A DNA stretch of 64,000 nt, taken from contig CM055100.1 in assembly GCA_029204225.1 (NCBI GenBank), forward strand, positions 60,714,560-60,778,559, read 5' to 3'. The notes beneath the pieces were generated by a model. The model was given only the letters and a program-made list of their open reading frames with translations, made no database searches and was not told the origin of the DNA. This document shows positions 32,385-44,398 of this stretch, piece by piece. Both the position numbers and the translations under genes were made by a program. Source of the DNA: Diphasiastrum complanatum. Taxonomy: Eukaryota > Streptophyta > Lycopodiopsida > Lycopodiales > Lycopodiaceae. Within the stretch, counting starts at the first letter, position 1. The number at the start of each line of letters is the position of its first letter.

Positions 32385-33944
32385 TTATCGAGTTTTGAAG
32401 AACCGTCTAATGTTGAAGATGCATTGAACTCCAAAGAATGGTATAAAGCTATGTTGGATGAGTATGATGGTTTGATTGAGAATGAAACTTGGTTGTTTGT
32501 TGAGAGACCTCAAAGGAATGTAATAGGATGCAAGTGGGTCTTCAAGCTTAAGTTGAATGCAAATGGGAGTGTTAACAAACATAAAGCAAGATTAGTTGCA
32601 AAAGGTTATGCTCAAGAGAGAGGGATAGACTATGAGGAAACTTTTGCACCCGTGGCCAAGATGGTCACAATAAGACTAATCACTGCACTTGCATCACATT
32701 TTGGATGGATTCTATGTCAAATGGATGTCTCTAATGCTTTCTTGAATGGTTTTTTGGAAGAGGATATCTATATGGAGCAGCCACAAGGTTTCATCAAGCA
32801 TGGAATGGAGAACAAAGTATGCCATCTCCAAAGAAGCATCTATGGCTTGAAGAAAGCCTCAAGATCTTGGAATTCAAGACTACATTGCTATCTTATTTCA
32901 CTTTCTTTTGTTCAAAGTGAATATGATCCCACTCTTTACATTAAGTTTGATGATGTTGGTATTGTACTTTTACTCATTTATGTAGATGACATCATCATTA
33001 GTGGAAATAGTGTTGATGGTATTGAAAAAATCAAGATAGATCTATCCTTAGAGTTCAAGATGGTAGATCTAGGGTGTCTTCACTTCATCTTAGGCATAGA
33101 AGTACTTAGAGGGTCTGATTTTATCTTTATAAGTCAAGTAAACTATGCTCAAAGTCTTTTGAAGAAGTTTAAGATGGAAGTATGCAAAAGTGTTGACACA
33201 CCAATGGAGCAAGATGTAAAAGTGCCAAATGAAGATGATGAAAGATCCTTCATGGACATCACTTTGTTTAGGCAACTTATAGGTTCCTTAATGTGGATCA
33301 CTATAACTAGACCAGATCTTAGCTTTAGTGTATGTAGGTTGAGCCAATCCATGCAAAAGCCATTGAATATCCATTGGAAAAAGGCTAAGAGGATTCTAAG
33401 ATACATCTCGGGTACATTGGATTTTGGGATTCTATATAGAGGAGATGTGATTAACCTTCATGCATTTAGTGATTCAGATTTTGCAGGGGACAAGAGGGAT
33501 AGGAAATCAACAAGTGCCTATTCAACTTTCATAGGAGAAGGTGTGGTTTCATGGCTTTCAAAAAAGCAAGAAACTATATCTCTATCTTCAACCGAGGGCG
33601 AGTACAAAGCTTTGACAACCACTACAAAGGAGGTACTTTGGATCAAGAGATTATTGGTGGAACTAAAGATCATGGATTCAGAGGAGGCACCAATCATCTA
33701 CAATGACAATATATCAGCCCAACACCTTGCATCTAACCCAATCTTCCATGCAAGATCTAAGCACATTGAGATATGCCATCACTTTGTGAGAGAAATGGTG
33801 CAAGCCAAGGAGATTGCTTTGGAGCATGTTCCAAGCAATGAATGTGTAGCTGATCTACTTACTAAACCACTTCAAAAGACACCTTTTATGAAGTTCAGAT
33901 CATCACTTGGAGTGATTAGTAAAGCAATGATTGAACCAAGCTAG
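32385..33944 (+). pseudogene. Copia-H: reverse transcriptase and RNase H, 5' truncated but open
   Basis: The frame is open from the junction (SSFEEPSNVEDALNSKEWY, the start of the RT domain) to TAG at 33942-33944. It holds GCKWVFKLKLNANG, DVSNAFLNGFLEE (first RT aspartate), YVDDIIISGN, then RNase H with SDSDFAGD, TEGEYKAL (the catalytic Glu is kept, with Gly for Ala after it) and NDNISAQ. It ends KAMIEPS. No inactivating mutation is seen in RT or RNase H, but Gag, protease and integrase are absent and there is no promoter of its own. Its family is that of Copia-H2 at 60964, judged by the LTR. Confidence 0.9.
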
Positions 33945-33949
33945 ATAGT

Positions 33950-33958
33950 GAGGAGGAG
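33950..33958 (+). other. Copia-H polypurine tract
   Basis: GAGGAGGAG lies directly before the LTR start TGTTAAAAATTC. Confidence 0.8.
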
Positions 33959-34623
33959 TGTTAAAAATTCACAATTCTAGCTTGACTAGTTTTGGTCATA
34001 TGACTTGTAAATAGTTAGATGGTCATGATGTGGCTTGTCACAAGTGCCAAATAGCATAGGATTCCATTCATAAGGATGTTCTCAAGTAGACCTAAGTGTT
34101 AGAACCTTTGGAATGAGTCCAAATTATGCTTAGATACAAGGGAGAAAAAATAGGAGCTATTTTTGGTAATTTTTGCATTGTTGAGGGATCTCCAAGATTC
34201 CAACCCTAACTTGGTAGGGATGAAAGATCCACCAAAATTAGAATTAGGGATAGGTTTAGGGCTACTCATATCTGCCCAAAACCGTGATGGATCATGTATA
34301 TATAGGTGATGATATCTCACCAAAATCAATCAAGCAATTTCATGTTTTTTCTCTCATAATGGTGCAATTGCTCTCTATGTTCATAATTGTTTGAGTACTT
34401 GTGATTACTAATGACTATAGGATTGAATGTAGGTCTGGTGTACAGTACTCAGACTGTGGGAGGCCGTACTTTCACACGTGTGAAGCCTTCTTCAAGGATT
34501 TGGGCCATTTAGTGAGGTTCAAGCATAGATTTTTGATGGATTTTGATGGTTCAACTTGTGCTAATCTTATGAAATCATAATCTATTGTTTCCCTCATCAT
34601 TTCAAGTGTTTTAGGATCCTTAT
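33959..34623 (+). repeat. Copia-H 3' LTR, last ~17-20 bp missing
   Basis: Matches the Copia-H2 5' LTR (60964-61645), with under ten differences noted by eye, until GATCCTTAT at 34623, where the two diverge. The palindrome TTCACACGTGTGAA is at 34471-34484 and a TATA box (GTATATATAG) near 34297. The truncated end means the downstream flank was joined secondarily. Confidence 0.9.
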
Positions 34624-35122
34624 GAGAATGAAAAAATACATATTTATTTGTTTCTATATTTATTACGAACCGTAAGAGTATATGGTGCAGGATTTGTCCC
34701 ATTGTTTATCATTTGCACAATGACTTTTCCACTTTCAGATGTTGCATTGTATGGACTAATTGAGAAAAGTTTTAGGCTTCCCGAACTTCTGAGGAATGTT
34801 AAAAAAAACATATGACATAAGTTACTCATAAGCATACAAAACTAAATAACTTATATGTGTATAAAATAAAATGCAAACTGAAGATATTGATTATTTCAAT
34901 GCTGACTAAATATTCTAACTATTCATTATGTATGTATCTACATTTTGAGTAAACGTTTAAACTATTCTAATTTTCCATGTTATTCTTTCATGCATTTAAT
35001 ATAACTTCTAGAAAATAGGAAAATTTGTTTACATTGAGACAATAAGTTCATATAATTAAGAATGTAAATTTTCATAGTCAATTTTTAGGCTCTAATTCAT
35101 AGTATCTTACTAGTGTTGAAAA
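34624..35122 (-). other. Possible host DNA with an exon-like stretch
   Basis: The minus strand has an open stretch at about 34790-34660 preceded by a T-run and CCTCAG, as at a plant splice acceptor. It translates to SSGSLKLFSISPYNATSESG, continues GKVIVQMINNGTNPAPYTLTV, and is followed by a GT dinucleotide. The beta-strand-like pattern resembles an extracellular domain; HAP2/GCS1-type proteins are one candidate to test, but I cannot confirm any family. The rest is AT-rich with no feature. Confidence 0.25.
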
Positions 35123-35610
35123 TGTAAAAAATAGAAAAAGTTATTTATGTTGAGTTAGGGGCTATATTGACTTTTTTTATCACAGGCTAGAGATCCATGA
35201 AATTGGTCCAATCAAGTTTGAGGGACATAATGTCACTAAGCCAATCACATTTAGAGGAGGAAAAAGAAGGGTTCCAATCGTGTTTCACTCCCCTTCACCT
35301 CAATTTGCTAATTATATGTGTCTTAGATCAATTCTATGTAAGTTTTCTGGAGTTAATGAGAGTTTCTACATTTTGAGCCATTCTGGCTCTCTCTCTACCC
35401 GAGAGCAAGAATTTTTTGTAGTTAGTTTTTTCATCTACAAGTCTCCACGCGTGTGAATGTACTTTCATGGATGATATATGCATGTTTTATTGTGCTCTTG
35501 CCCTATATTTGTGAGATAGATTTTGTTTTTCAATCTATGCTTGATCTTTTTGCAATCACCAAATATTAGGATATCACACTTTTGGGCACTCCCACACATA
35601 AAATTCAACA
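35123..35610 (+). repeat. Copia-D 5' LTR
   Basis: 488 bp, starting TGTAAAAAATAG and ending AAATTCAACA before the primer-binding site. 35135-35320 matches 39041-39385, with a deletion at about 35183. A variant of the window's palindrome, CACGCGTGTG, lies at 35446-35455. Confidence 0.8.
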
Positions 35611-35622
35611 TGGTATCAGAGC
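35611..35622 (+). other. Copia-D primer-binding site
   Basis: TGGTATCAGAGC directly follows the LTR end. Confidence 0.9.
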
Positions 35623-36234
35623 CTACCTAAGATATCCGTGCATACATCAAGAATGATGAAAATTTTGCCTTGAAATTAAGATCTAGAGAGTGTAGTTGCA
35701 TCTCTATGTCTATCAAGGGGATTTTAGGGTCAAAATGAACAAAAAACATACTAGATTGATCCATGCTGGGTACTGTATAGACTGTACTACTCAGGAATGT
35801 GTGAGATCACCAAAATTTGAATGGGTGGTGTTTCTCCCCAAGATAGATCCAAATCGAGTAAGTTATAGGATTTCAAAGTGTGGTGGATAGGGCACCCAAC
35901 CTGGTTGGACACATCAATTTAGGCTCACATCTAACTTGTTTGATCCAAAAACTCAAGAAATAGCTTGCCAATCTTGTATGTTTAAGATCTAGACAATTTT
36001 TTTTGACATTATAGCCACATAGTTTCATGCAATACAATTGTATTTGAGTCATTTGTGATGTTTTTGAGTGCTTTTGTGTACTTGAGTCTAGTTGACCCAA
36101 AATTTGTCCTTGCTCCATCTTGGAATGAGAGTTTGATCTAGTTTGAGAGAGATTTGTAGAGCTAGTGAGATAGATCTCACACCTAGTTGCAAGATGTCAA
36201 AATGGAGGTGGTAGGATACCATTATTGCATATTT

Positions 36235-36485
<251 letters not shown>

Positions 36486-36531
36486 AAGCAACATTTTTTT
36501 GATCCATTGCAATACAATTTCTTAAGGGAAG

Positions 36532-37990
36532 ATGGCTACCATAGGTTCCTATTAGTTGGAGCATGGTGAGAGATTCAACACCTCCAATTATGTCATTTGT
36601 AAGGTGAGTATGGAATCAATTTTGATACTCCAAGATGTGAAGAAGATTGTACTAGGACTTGAGGAGGAGCCTCAAGTGCAAGAAGAGGGCAAGGATGGCC
36701 CTACATATCATCAAAATCAATGTTACCAATGAAGTGTTGAGGGAGATTGGATCATGCACCTCGTCCAAGGAGGGTTGGGACACATTGCAATCCATCTATG
36801 AGGGAAGGACCACATCAAGGTTTGTCACACTAAGGAATCAAATCTTTCAAATCTTTCAAAGGAGTGATGAGAGTGCCTCAAATTATGTTTTGAGAGTCAA
36901 AGGTCTTCATAGAGAGCTTGCTTGCATGGAAGACCACCTCAATCCAAGAGAGCTAGTGCAAGTGATCCTAAATGGGTTGAAGGAATAATTTGACAACCTT
37001 GTCCAATATTATGCAATCAAGGAGGAGCTTCCAAGCCTGGAGGCACTACAAGGAGTTCTCATTTTTGAGGAGTGTAGGCAATTGGAACAAGCTTTTGAGG
37101 ATCAATTAACTTTCCTTGAAGAATGATGGAGAGGTGAAAGCATACTTCACAAAAGACAAGCCAAGAATAAGGGGCAATGAGCATCATCAACATTTCAGAA
37201 AGAACAAGTCAAAGGAGGAGAGTGATGAGGATTCATCACAAACATCAACAAGTTACAAATCCAACAAGAAGTGTTTTTTTTTTGTGGTAAGAAGGGGCAT
37301 TTTGCTTCTAATTGTTTCAAGAAGAAAGACTTCCTCAAGCAAGCCAATCTTACTAAGGATAGTGAAGGTGAGATAGAAGGGAGCTATAAAAGAAGGTGCT
37401 CTCATGATGTCTATGTACTCTTTTTCTAGTTTTGAAGTTGAAAAGTCATGGTGGATAGATAGTGGATCTATTTCTCATATGACTAGTTCAAGAAAGTCTT
37501 TCACTCATCTTGTGCCTTACAATGGTTCTAGAAAGTTTATTTTCATTCCTATTGATGGTGAATGCAAGATAGAAGGAATTGGTAGTGTACCAATTGGTGT
37601 TGAATCCACTATAATTCTTGAAGATGTACTTTTTGTGCCGAACCTCACTATGAATCTCATTAGTGTTGGCAAGATGCTAGATGATGGTTTTCAAGTTGAT
37701 TTTGGAAAAGATGCTTGCTTGGTTAAGAGGGATGGTGATGTGGTAGCAAGAGGGACTAGATGCGGAAATCTTTTCAAGTTGAAATCTAATCCTTGTGGAA
37801 GTGTGGTCAACTCAAGGAGGAGAAGGCAATTGGAGTACCTCAATCTATGTTCTAGGCTCATGAAGATGGTGCTTTGGAAAAAGCACTTGGAGAACCATTG
37901 CCAAGGTGTTCTACTTCTCATCAATTTTCTTATCTTGTTCATTTGGATGATCTTGTTTCATCAAGTAGAAGCAAAGGTGGTGTTTTTTTA
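36532..37990 (+). pseudogene. Copia-D Gag and protease, frameshifted
   Basis: ATG at 36532 opens a Gag that has a stop after seven codons (MATIGSY) and a frameshift near 36680. Gag continues ARMALHIIKINVTNEVL to a stop at 36986. The zinc knuckle region at 37273-37330 is disrupted by a T-run slippage but still reads as KCFFCGKKGHFASNC across frames. The protease has WWIDSGSISHM near 37450, with a usual DSG. The start of the integrase zinc-binding region (KEEKAIGVPQS, about 37815) is just recognisable before similarity ends near 37990. It is most like Copia-C and Copia-E in sequence. Confidence 0.8.
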
Positions 37991-39017
37991 TGTGAATCTT
38001 CATTGAGGACTTCAATTGGAGGTATCTCTTATCAATGGTGTTTGATAGGAAGATTGCAATAGTTGATACTTTGGAGATATTTAGATCCATATGCTTTGTC
38101 AATATTCCTTTGCATATAAGGAGTAAGGAGGATCTTATCTCAATCAAGAGGTTGATGCTTATCTCATATCTACCAAAAATCCAAGTGCATGATGGAGTTT
38201 GCCAAGGCTTGAGGAGAAGTCTTCTCAACACGTGGTTCCAAGGAGATCTTCAAGAGGCAAGACCAAGTCTATGTGGCTCATAATTCATGGCAAAGAGGGG
38301 CAATTTTCATGGGGTATCTACTCCAACATATTTAGTTTTGCTTCCATTATTGGATGTACCATCTTGCTTTATTGAGGTTTCTACATCTCAAAGTTCAAGT
38401 GAGGCAATGCTAGTCTTGTATGATGCCTCTTGTATGGACATATTTTATGTCTTTAATTACTTAGATATGTTTCCAAATCATTTTGAAAGAAAGTGGTTGT
38501 GTCATCAAATGTATGCTCTTAGATCTTGTAAGAGCAAGTATGAGATAATCTTTCATAGTGTGAAAAATCTTTTTTTCCATTTTGTGAGGCAATTTGTAAA
38601 CTTCTATTGAGATTAAGTGAATCATACACAAAGGACACTTACATCCTCGAGCAATTATGTAGCCTCAATTAGATCAAGATAGTTGTTTATTTCAAGATTA
38701 GATTCATCATGGAAAAAGTTCATAGTATGTGGACTAGTCAAGCTAGAGTGCAAAATCTTGACAATCTTGATCTTGATCTTCATGGTGATTTCCATCATGG
38801 CGCAGCCATTTTCAAAGGGAAGGAGATTTTAAATCAAGGGCCTTTCTCAAGCATGAAAGGAATGGTGGAATGATAATCAAGAGAGATGTTATTGGATTTC
38901 CATCAAGGAGATCCTCTCATGGCAATGGTGATTTGGTTTCAACCAAATGTCCTTTGGCTCAATCGTCACACCAAAGGATCTACTCTACAAGCTCTATGTT
39001 ATTTTAAAATAGGTATC
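37991..39017 (+). other. Copia-D internal region of unknown origin
   Basis: About 1 kb in place of integrase, RT and RNase H. The longest plus-strand frame, 38287-38610 (107 codons, MAKRGNFHGVS start), resembles nothing I recognise. No pol motif is visible in any frame. Confidence 0.5.
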
Positions 39018-39030
39018 TTTTTAGGAGGAG
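39018..39030 (+). other. Copia-D polypurine tract
   Basis: TTTTTAGGAGGAG directly before the LTR start TGTGAAAAATAG; the same tract as in Copia-C. Confidence 0.8.
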
Positions 39031-39388
39031 TGTGAAAAATAGAAAAAGTTATCTATGTTGAGTTAGGGGCTATATTGATTTTTTGTGTCATTACACATGT
39101 TAGTAGGTGATTAGGCCAATTTTGGCATTAGAGGTAACTCGAGCAAGTACACATGCCACATGATGATTTGGCCAAATCCAAAAGTAAGCATATGTCATGA
39201 TGGTAGAGGGCTAGTGACACTTCCTATGTGTTGTATTGAGATCATGTGACCAATCACAAGTTAGAAATCCATGAAATTGGTCCAATCAAGTTTGAGGGTC
39301 ATTATGTCACTAAGACAATAACATTTAGAGGAGAAAAAAAAGCGGTCCAATCATGTTTCACTCCCCTTCACCTCAATTTGTTACTAGT
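39031..39388 (+). repeat. Copia-D 3' LTR, truncated
   Basis: Begins TGTGAAAAATAGAAAAAG. It keeps about 170 bp missing from the 5' LTR and matches 35190-35322 near its end. Similarity stops after CACCTCAATTTG at about 39381; an AT-rich stretch and a TA repeat follow. Confidence 0.75.
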
Positions 39389-39424
39389 GATGAAAAACTA
39401 TTCATACTATAAAATAAAGTATTT

Positions 39425-39427
<3 letters not shown>

Positions 39428-39518
<91 letters not shown>
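39428..39518. repeat. (TA)n microsatellite, about 91 bp
   Basis: Uninterrupted AT dinucleotides followed by GATATATAA. It begins 40 bp after the truncated Copia-D LTR. The Ile-Tyr reading frame across it is an artefact. Confidence 0.95.
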
Positions 39519-39520
<2 letters not shown>

Positions 39521-40599
39521 TATATAATTTTAAAATATCATATTGCATATATTATTCAACCAATATAGATAAATAAATATAAAAAGAGTAAGACATTTTT
39601 AGTTTGAGTAATAGAATCTGACTCTGTTTTACAAACTAAAAGTTTTTATATCAAATTACATGTCACCAAAAGAATATACTCTAATGTTCAAATTTCAAAA
39701 GAACATGTTGCATGCACTGATTGCATGTGGCTTGCATGCATACATTATGACATTGCATGCTATCTAAACTTCTGCATGTCATCAAAATTGAATCTATCTA
39801 ACTCAAATCCGACCTATACTAGAAGGTTATGTGCTCAATTCACATACCTTTTATGTACAACATGAAATTTAGTGGAAATCACCATGGACATGGCCCCAAA
39901 CTCGAGATAGGAAGATAATATTTTAATAATCCTCACAAATTATTTATCTTTCTTCTTGGTTTCTTGACTCTGAAACTGGGTGTTTCTGCCCGTTCCAAGA
40001 CATTGGTTATTTAAGGTTAATCTTGTCAGTTTGAATTGTTTCAGGTAGAAAGATTTAATGTTTACTCGGACATGTTTCCTAGCCTATCAATGGGATGATC
40101 AAGATCCATTCACTCCAGCTACATGCACACGCATTCACATGCAACCAAGGCTTGCTCATAGGCAGATCAGCATTTCAAATAAGTGAACAATCAGCGATTT
40201 TTGCTACTAATTAATTCTAGATATTCAAGAGACAGTAAATTACAGAGATTAATCTACCTAACAACATACTAGCAATCCAAGAATCAAGAAACACCCATCT
40301 CTTGACTCTTGGATAACCCAAGAACAATCAAGAACTGGATTGTCAAAAGATTTGCAAGATTTGAATCACAATTCCAGCCTATCTAGTTTAGTTGGATGCT
40401 GAGAATTACTTAAATAAGAACAAGAAACTAATCCATGACTACATTCCACATTGCATAAAGAAAGACAACAAGAAATTTACTTTATTCCACATCCACAACC
40501 AAGAGAATGCAAAGCATGTTCATAGAAGATGCACTCAAGAAAGCAGCCATGAACAAGGAGCTCCAAGATTGCCAATAACTCGTGGAAGATCTTCTTTAT
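39519..40599. other. Unassigned AT-rich stretch
   Basis: No long reading frame or known motif. Several GCATG-containing words cluster at 39715-39780. The lower part may belong to the element K LTR, whose far end I could not define. Confidence 0.4.
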
Positions 40600-40897
40600 T
40601 CAACAAGAGTCAGTGACAAATACAAGTAAAAACTCCCCCACAAGAGAGGGGGGCTCTTAAATAAACAAGAAGGTTGCCCATGTGGAGCCCAAGTAGCAAT
40701 ACCACTAATTTAGAAATTCCAAGTGGAATTAGCTCTTCATTAGAGGTCACCATCAAAAGGTGGCTCACTCTAAATTATTTAAGAGGAGTTTACATCTATT
40801 ATCTTGCCTAGGAATAACACTAGCTCCTACATGGTCATTCCTTCTTGGGATTCACCATGTAGGCTCACATAAGATAAATTTGTATTCCTAGCTAACA
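40600..40897 (-). repeat. Element K LTR (minus strand), far end undefined
   Basis: On the minus strand it begins TGTTAGCTAGGAAT at 40897, preceded by a purine-rich stretch (GAGAGCCGAGGAA) fit for a polypurine tract. 40740-40890 matches 13830-13950 reversed. A strong short hairpin (CCCCC-containing, CTCTCTTGTGGGGG) lies near 40636-40655. Confidence 0.55.
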
Positions 40898-41149
40898 TTC
40901 CTCGGCTCTCATGCTTGGCTCTCATCTTCTTTCTGCTCTCCTTCTTTTGAGATCTCCTCAGTCTTGGGTGAGAGGTGTTCTGTATTTCAGCTTGGCTTGG
41001 CATCTGGGGGGTTCTCTAAAGTCTGCTAACATTATCCACCCCTAATCTGTTGCAGAACCCACTACAAAACATGACGTTATTCTGCTTGGCACCTAGAAAA
41101 GCGTGTATCCTCTTTTGCTTTCGTTAAACCAGGTGCTTATTGGCTGCAA

Positions 41150-42700
41150 AAATCATTCCACAAAATTGGAGATCTCTCAATGGCCTCTACATCCCAGCCC
41201 ACTTGAGAACCTCCTACAAGTCCTGCTCGCCTCGTCGCCTTGGTGTTTGTTTTCACTCATTCATTTTTCTCCCTAAGGCTTCGAATACTTGGAAGCGGAG
41301 CTTACTTCCGTATTTTAACGGCCCCAGGTATTCTCGCACTTTCTCGATAAAACCCATTGCTTGCCAGTCTTCTATCATGGTAACATATCAAAAAGACATA
41401 AAGGTCGCTCTGTAGTAGAGCCGGGCCGTCATCTCATGACCGTCTTCCGACTGGAGGGCTACCCTAGGATTGATTCATATAGGTTCTAAGCCGTGATCCC
41501 AAAAGCATTCTTGGTTCGTCAGGAAGGCCACATAGGTCAGCGTTAGATTTATATTTATGCCCAAAATCCAGCAATTGCAACCTCAGATCGTCCATTGATG
41601 TGCTATTTGAGATTCTTGGAATTATCAGCCAGTTTACCACTTCGACTTGTGGTTGCTCTATTAGCTAGGGATTTCTTCATCTGAGCGACATATAGAATGG
41701 GTCAATTCTCTTCCATGCCGATGCCCTCAGATATTCTTGTAATTGTCTGTTATCCTTTAGGATCTTATTGCGCCACTTGGGCTATGGTTGCAGTGCAGCT
41801 ATGATCTCGGCCCTGGTGGAGTATTGGCTTTGATCAATTTCTTCTTGGCCACCCCTCCTATTGAGTGGGTATTTCCTTTCAAACCTTTCAGATTCTTTGG
41901 TATCCGCCATGTTGTTCCTCAACCTGGTAGATGAGACTGTCTTTCGTTGGTGAGGCAGTCTTGCTAGGTAATCATCTAGGGCCTTAGTGCCTGTATCGCT
42001 TTCTCTTGCCCGCTCACTTGTGGAAGGCTCTGCTTCACCCGCATCCATAGGTCTGGGCGAGAATTTGCATCTCTCTGGCGGATTAGCCAGGAAGTCATCA
42101 TTGCCACCAATGTCCGTGTTAGTTTCTGGAAGGTCAGGGATGGAGTGATCAGGGGAGAGAAAGACATAGGAATGACAAGTTTAGGAGGAGTCGAATTTAA
42201 CAAATTGTACACCACACCAAGGGAACTGAGCCGTTTTAAAAACTCGTCTCGTCGGGCCTTGTACGTCTCAGCAGGTCCTTGAGAAGGTCTCAAAATTTGT
42301 GAGGAAGAATGTGGAAAAGAGAAAAATGAAGAAACAGGGTAAGTAGAAATAAAAAATTCAGAAAAATTAAAGGCAAAGTAGGAAGGAGGTCTGAAGGTAG
42401 GAGGGGGAAGTAGAATAGCTCTAGAAACAGCCTTAGTTCTCTGGCCATCCGAACTCGAACTACCATCCTTCTGCTAGGTCTGCCCATCGTTGTTGCCCGC
42501 TCCATCATCCCTGTCATCGTCCCTTGGCTTATTGTCAAAAGTTATCGCTTGGGCCTTGCATGTCGTGTTCTACAGCTGGTTCACTTTGTCCAAGACTTGT
42601 TGCAAGGCTTTCGTCATTTCTCCTAACTGCTTCTGGGACTCAAGGATGATCTTCGCCTATTTGGCCACAACATTCTCAAATTTTTTCTTTTCAGTTTCTC
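41150..42700 (-). pseudogene. Element K: unidentified Gag-like coding remnant
   Basis: I do not recognise the family. The minus strand gives a coherent series of segments broken by frameshifts and stops: a coiled-coil-like N-part (KQLGEMTKALQQVLDKVNQL, about 42640-42560), then ETYKARRDEFLKRLSSLGVV (about 42270-42210), LDDYLARLPHQRKT (about 41970), KWRNKILKDNRQLQEYLRAS (about 41770-41710), and WQAMGFIEKVREYLGPLKYG (near 41370-41310). Its place just upstream of a minus-strand LTR, and the lack of protease, RT or integrase motifs, suggest Gag of a non-autonomous element. Host gene or pararetroviral origin cannot be excluded. Confidence 0.4.
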
Positions 42701-44398
42701 TTTTCTGATGATTCTACACCACGAACTACAACTCTTCATGCTTCAACTCCTTCAATTGCATCGACCTCCGCCTCTACGAGCTTGTCCAATGAATCGTTGA
42801 TGGATCAGATCATGAAGTTACACAAGCAGCAGATGGAACAGCTCACAGCCCAGTTTGACCAAAAATTGAAGGCTCTTCAGAATACTGCAGCACCACAACC
42901 AAATCCTTATCAGCAGCAGTATCCTCGATGGGACAATGTTTGGTATTTCTTTTGCACCCAGAATTACACTTCCAATGAGTGTCCGGTACTGAAGTAGAAT
43001 TTGAAGCTGACGCACAGATTTTGTCATCTGTGCAATGCGTCCTCGCACGACACTGCATATTGACACTACAACCCACAGATCATACAACAAAAGAGAGCTT
43101 AATTCCATACCTCTTATGCTTACCATCAAGGAGCACCTAATGCAGCACCAAGGCTTGGACCAGGCCCTCAACAACAAACCACCAGGGCCAAATAATCTTC
43201 AAGCAGTCCAGATGAATCTCACGGTGGCAGAAGCTGAAACATTTTTCCAACAGGAAATGCAACAATGGTATGGACCTGATGAACCATTCATCAATCCTGC
43301 TATTAATGAGTATTATGATATGCTGCACAACCTCAACGCCAAGGGGGCAGATTATATGGATGTTATGGATGCGGAGAAGGACATAGGATTGTCGAATGTG
43401 CAAACAAAGGAATTTATATGCCCTTCTGCCGCAAGTGTGGATATGGACATTGCTACAAGAATTGTCCATTGAGAACCAACACCAGCGCACCATTGAATTG
43501 GATTGCACTTCAATCAGCAGGCCCAAGCACAACTCCACACTCAATACTCAACTATACCAAGAAGACCTCCCTATTGTAATGTTCCAGTGTTAGCTGTTAC
43601 GCGAGCACAAAAGCACAAGGAGGTAGTCCATCATTACCACACTCTGTATCAGTGCCAGCTGATCAACCTTCAACATTAGGATGAGCAAGATTACCTTATC
43701 CGAATGTGAAGGATGAACAAAGATGATATCAAAAGATCAAGCATTGGATACAAGAAGCACAAGCAGAGGAAGCTGCTCAAGCTGCACATCAACCAACAGC
43801 TCCTCAAAACACTACACCAGAAAGAAATCAACAAGAGAACGCACCGCAAGGTTCACCACACAAATCTGATGTGAACGTGCGACTACACCATTGGGAAGAA
43901 CCATTCCATATGGCAGAACATGAAGCTCCAAGAATAGAACTACTGATGAGCATCTTATCCAGCTGAATGAACATGTCTATTGGAGAGTTTCTTCGACTTG
44001 CACCTCAAGCAAAGGGTGTCTTGTCAGATTGGTTGAACACCGACTTGGACATACCTTCCAAAGAACCATTATTTTGCGCCGGTTTCAAAGAAGCCAACAA
44101 TGTTATGAATGTGGGAGCGGCTTGGGAGAGTGAGCAGCTCAATATAACTCTTCCTATCAAACACAAACTCTTCGGAGAAGAAGCTGCTGTCATACATGGA
44201 GGATCAGGTGTCAACCTTATCTCCACTACTTTGTATGAGAAATGGAACTACAAGGCCTGGAAGCTGCCAAGTTTGCCATCAAATTAGCTGATCAATCATG
44301 TGTGCGGTTGAAGGGGATTGAAGTCATTTCAATCAAGATAGCAGGGGTACAATTTGTTATTACATTTGTGGTGATGGACATTCCTAAAACACCCACTG
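42701..44398 (+). pseudogene. Ty3/gypsy family alpha (plus copy): Gag and first part of protease
   Basis: Open from a Ser/Thr-rich stretch at 42715 through LHKQQMEQLTAQFDQKLKALQ to a cysteine motif (FFCTQNYTSNECPVLK), with a second cysteine cluster (FCHLCNASSHDTAY) after a stop. 43200-43340 holds AEAETFFQQEMQQWYGP; a CX2C cluster (CRKCGYGHCYKNC) follows near 43430-43470. The retropepsin begins near 44190 as VIHGGSGVNLIS, where the catalytic aspartate has become histidine. It runs to MDIPKTPT at 44398, where the LARD-like element interrupts it. Several stops and one frameshift near 44240 break the frame. Confidence 0.8.
44394..44398. repeat. Target site duplication CACTG (left copy)
   Basis: Repeated at 51154-51158. 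Removing 44399-51158 restores the gypsy protease frame across the junction (PKTPT joined to AYRVLLGRPWL), which proves the borders. Confidence 0.95.

Noticed and set aside
34099-34329. 76-codon minus-strand frame, repeated at 61104-61334
   Set aside because: It lies within the Copia-H and H2 LTRs, antisense and across the TATA region; retained through LTR similarity only.
39246-39527. 93-codon frame ending in an Ile-Tyr repeat
   Set aside because: It crosses the Copia-D LTR and the TA microsatellite; not a gene.
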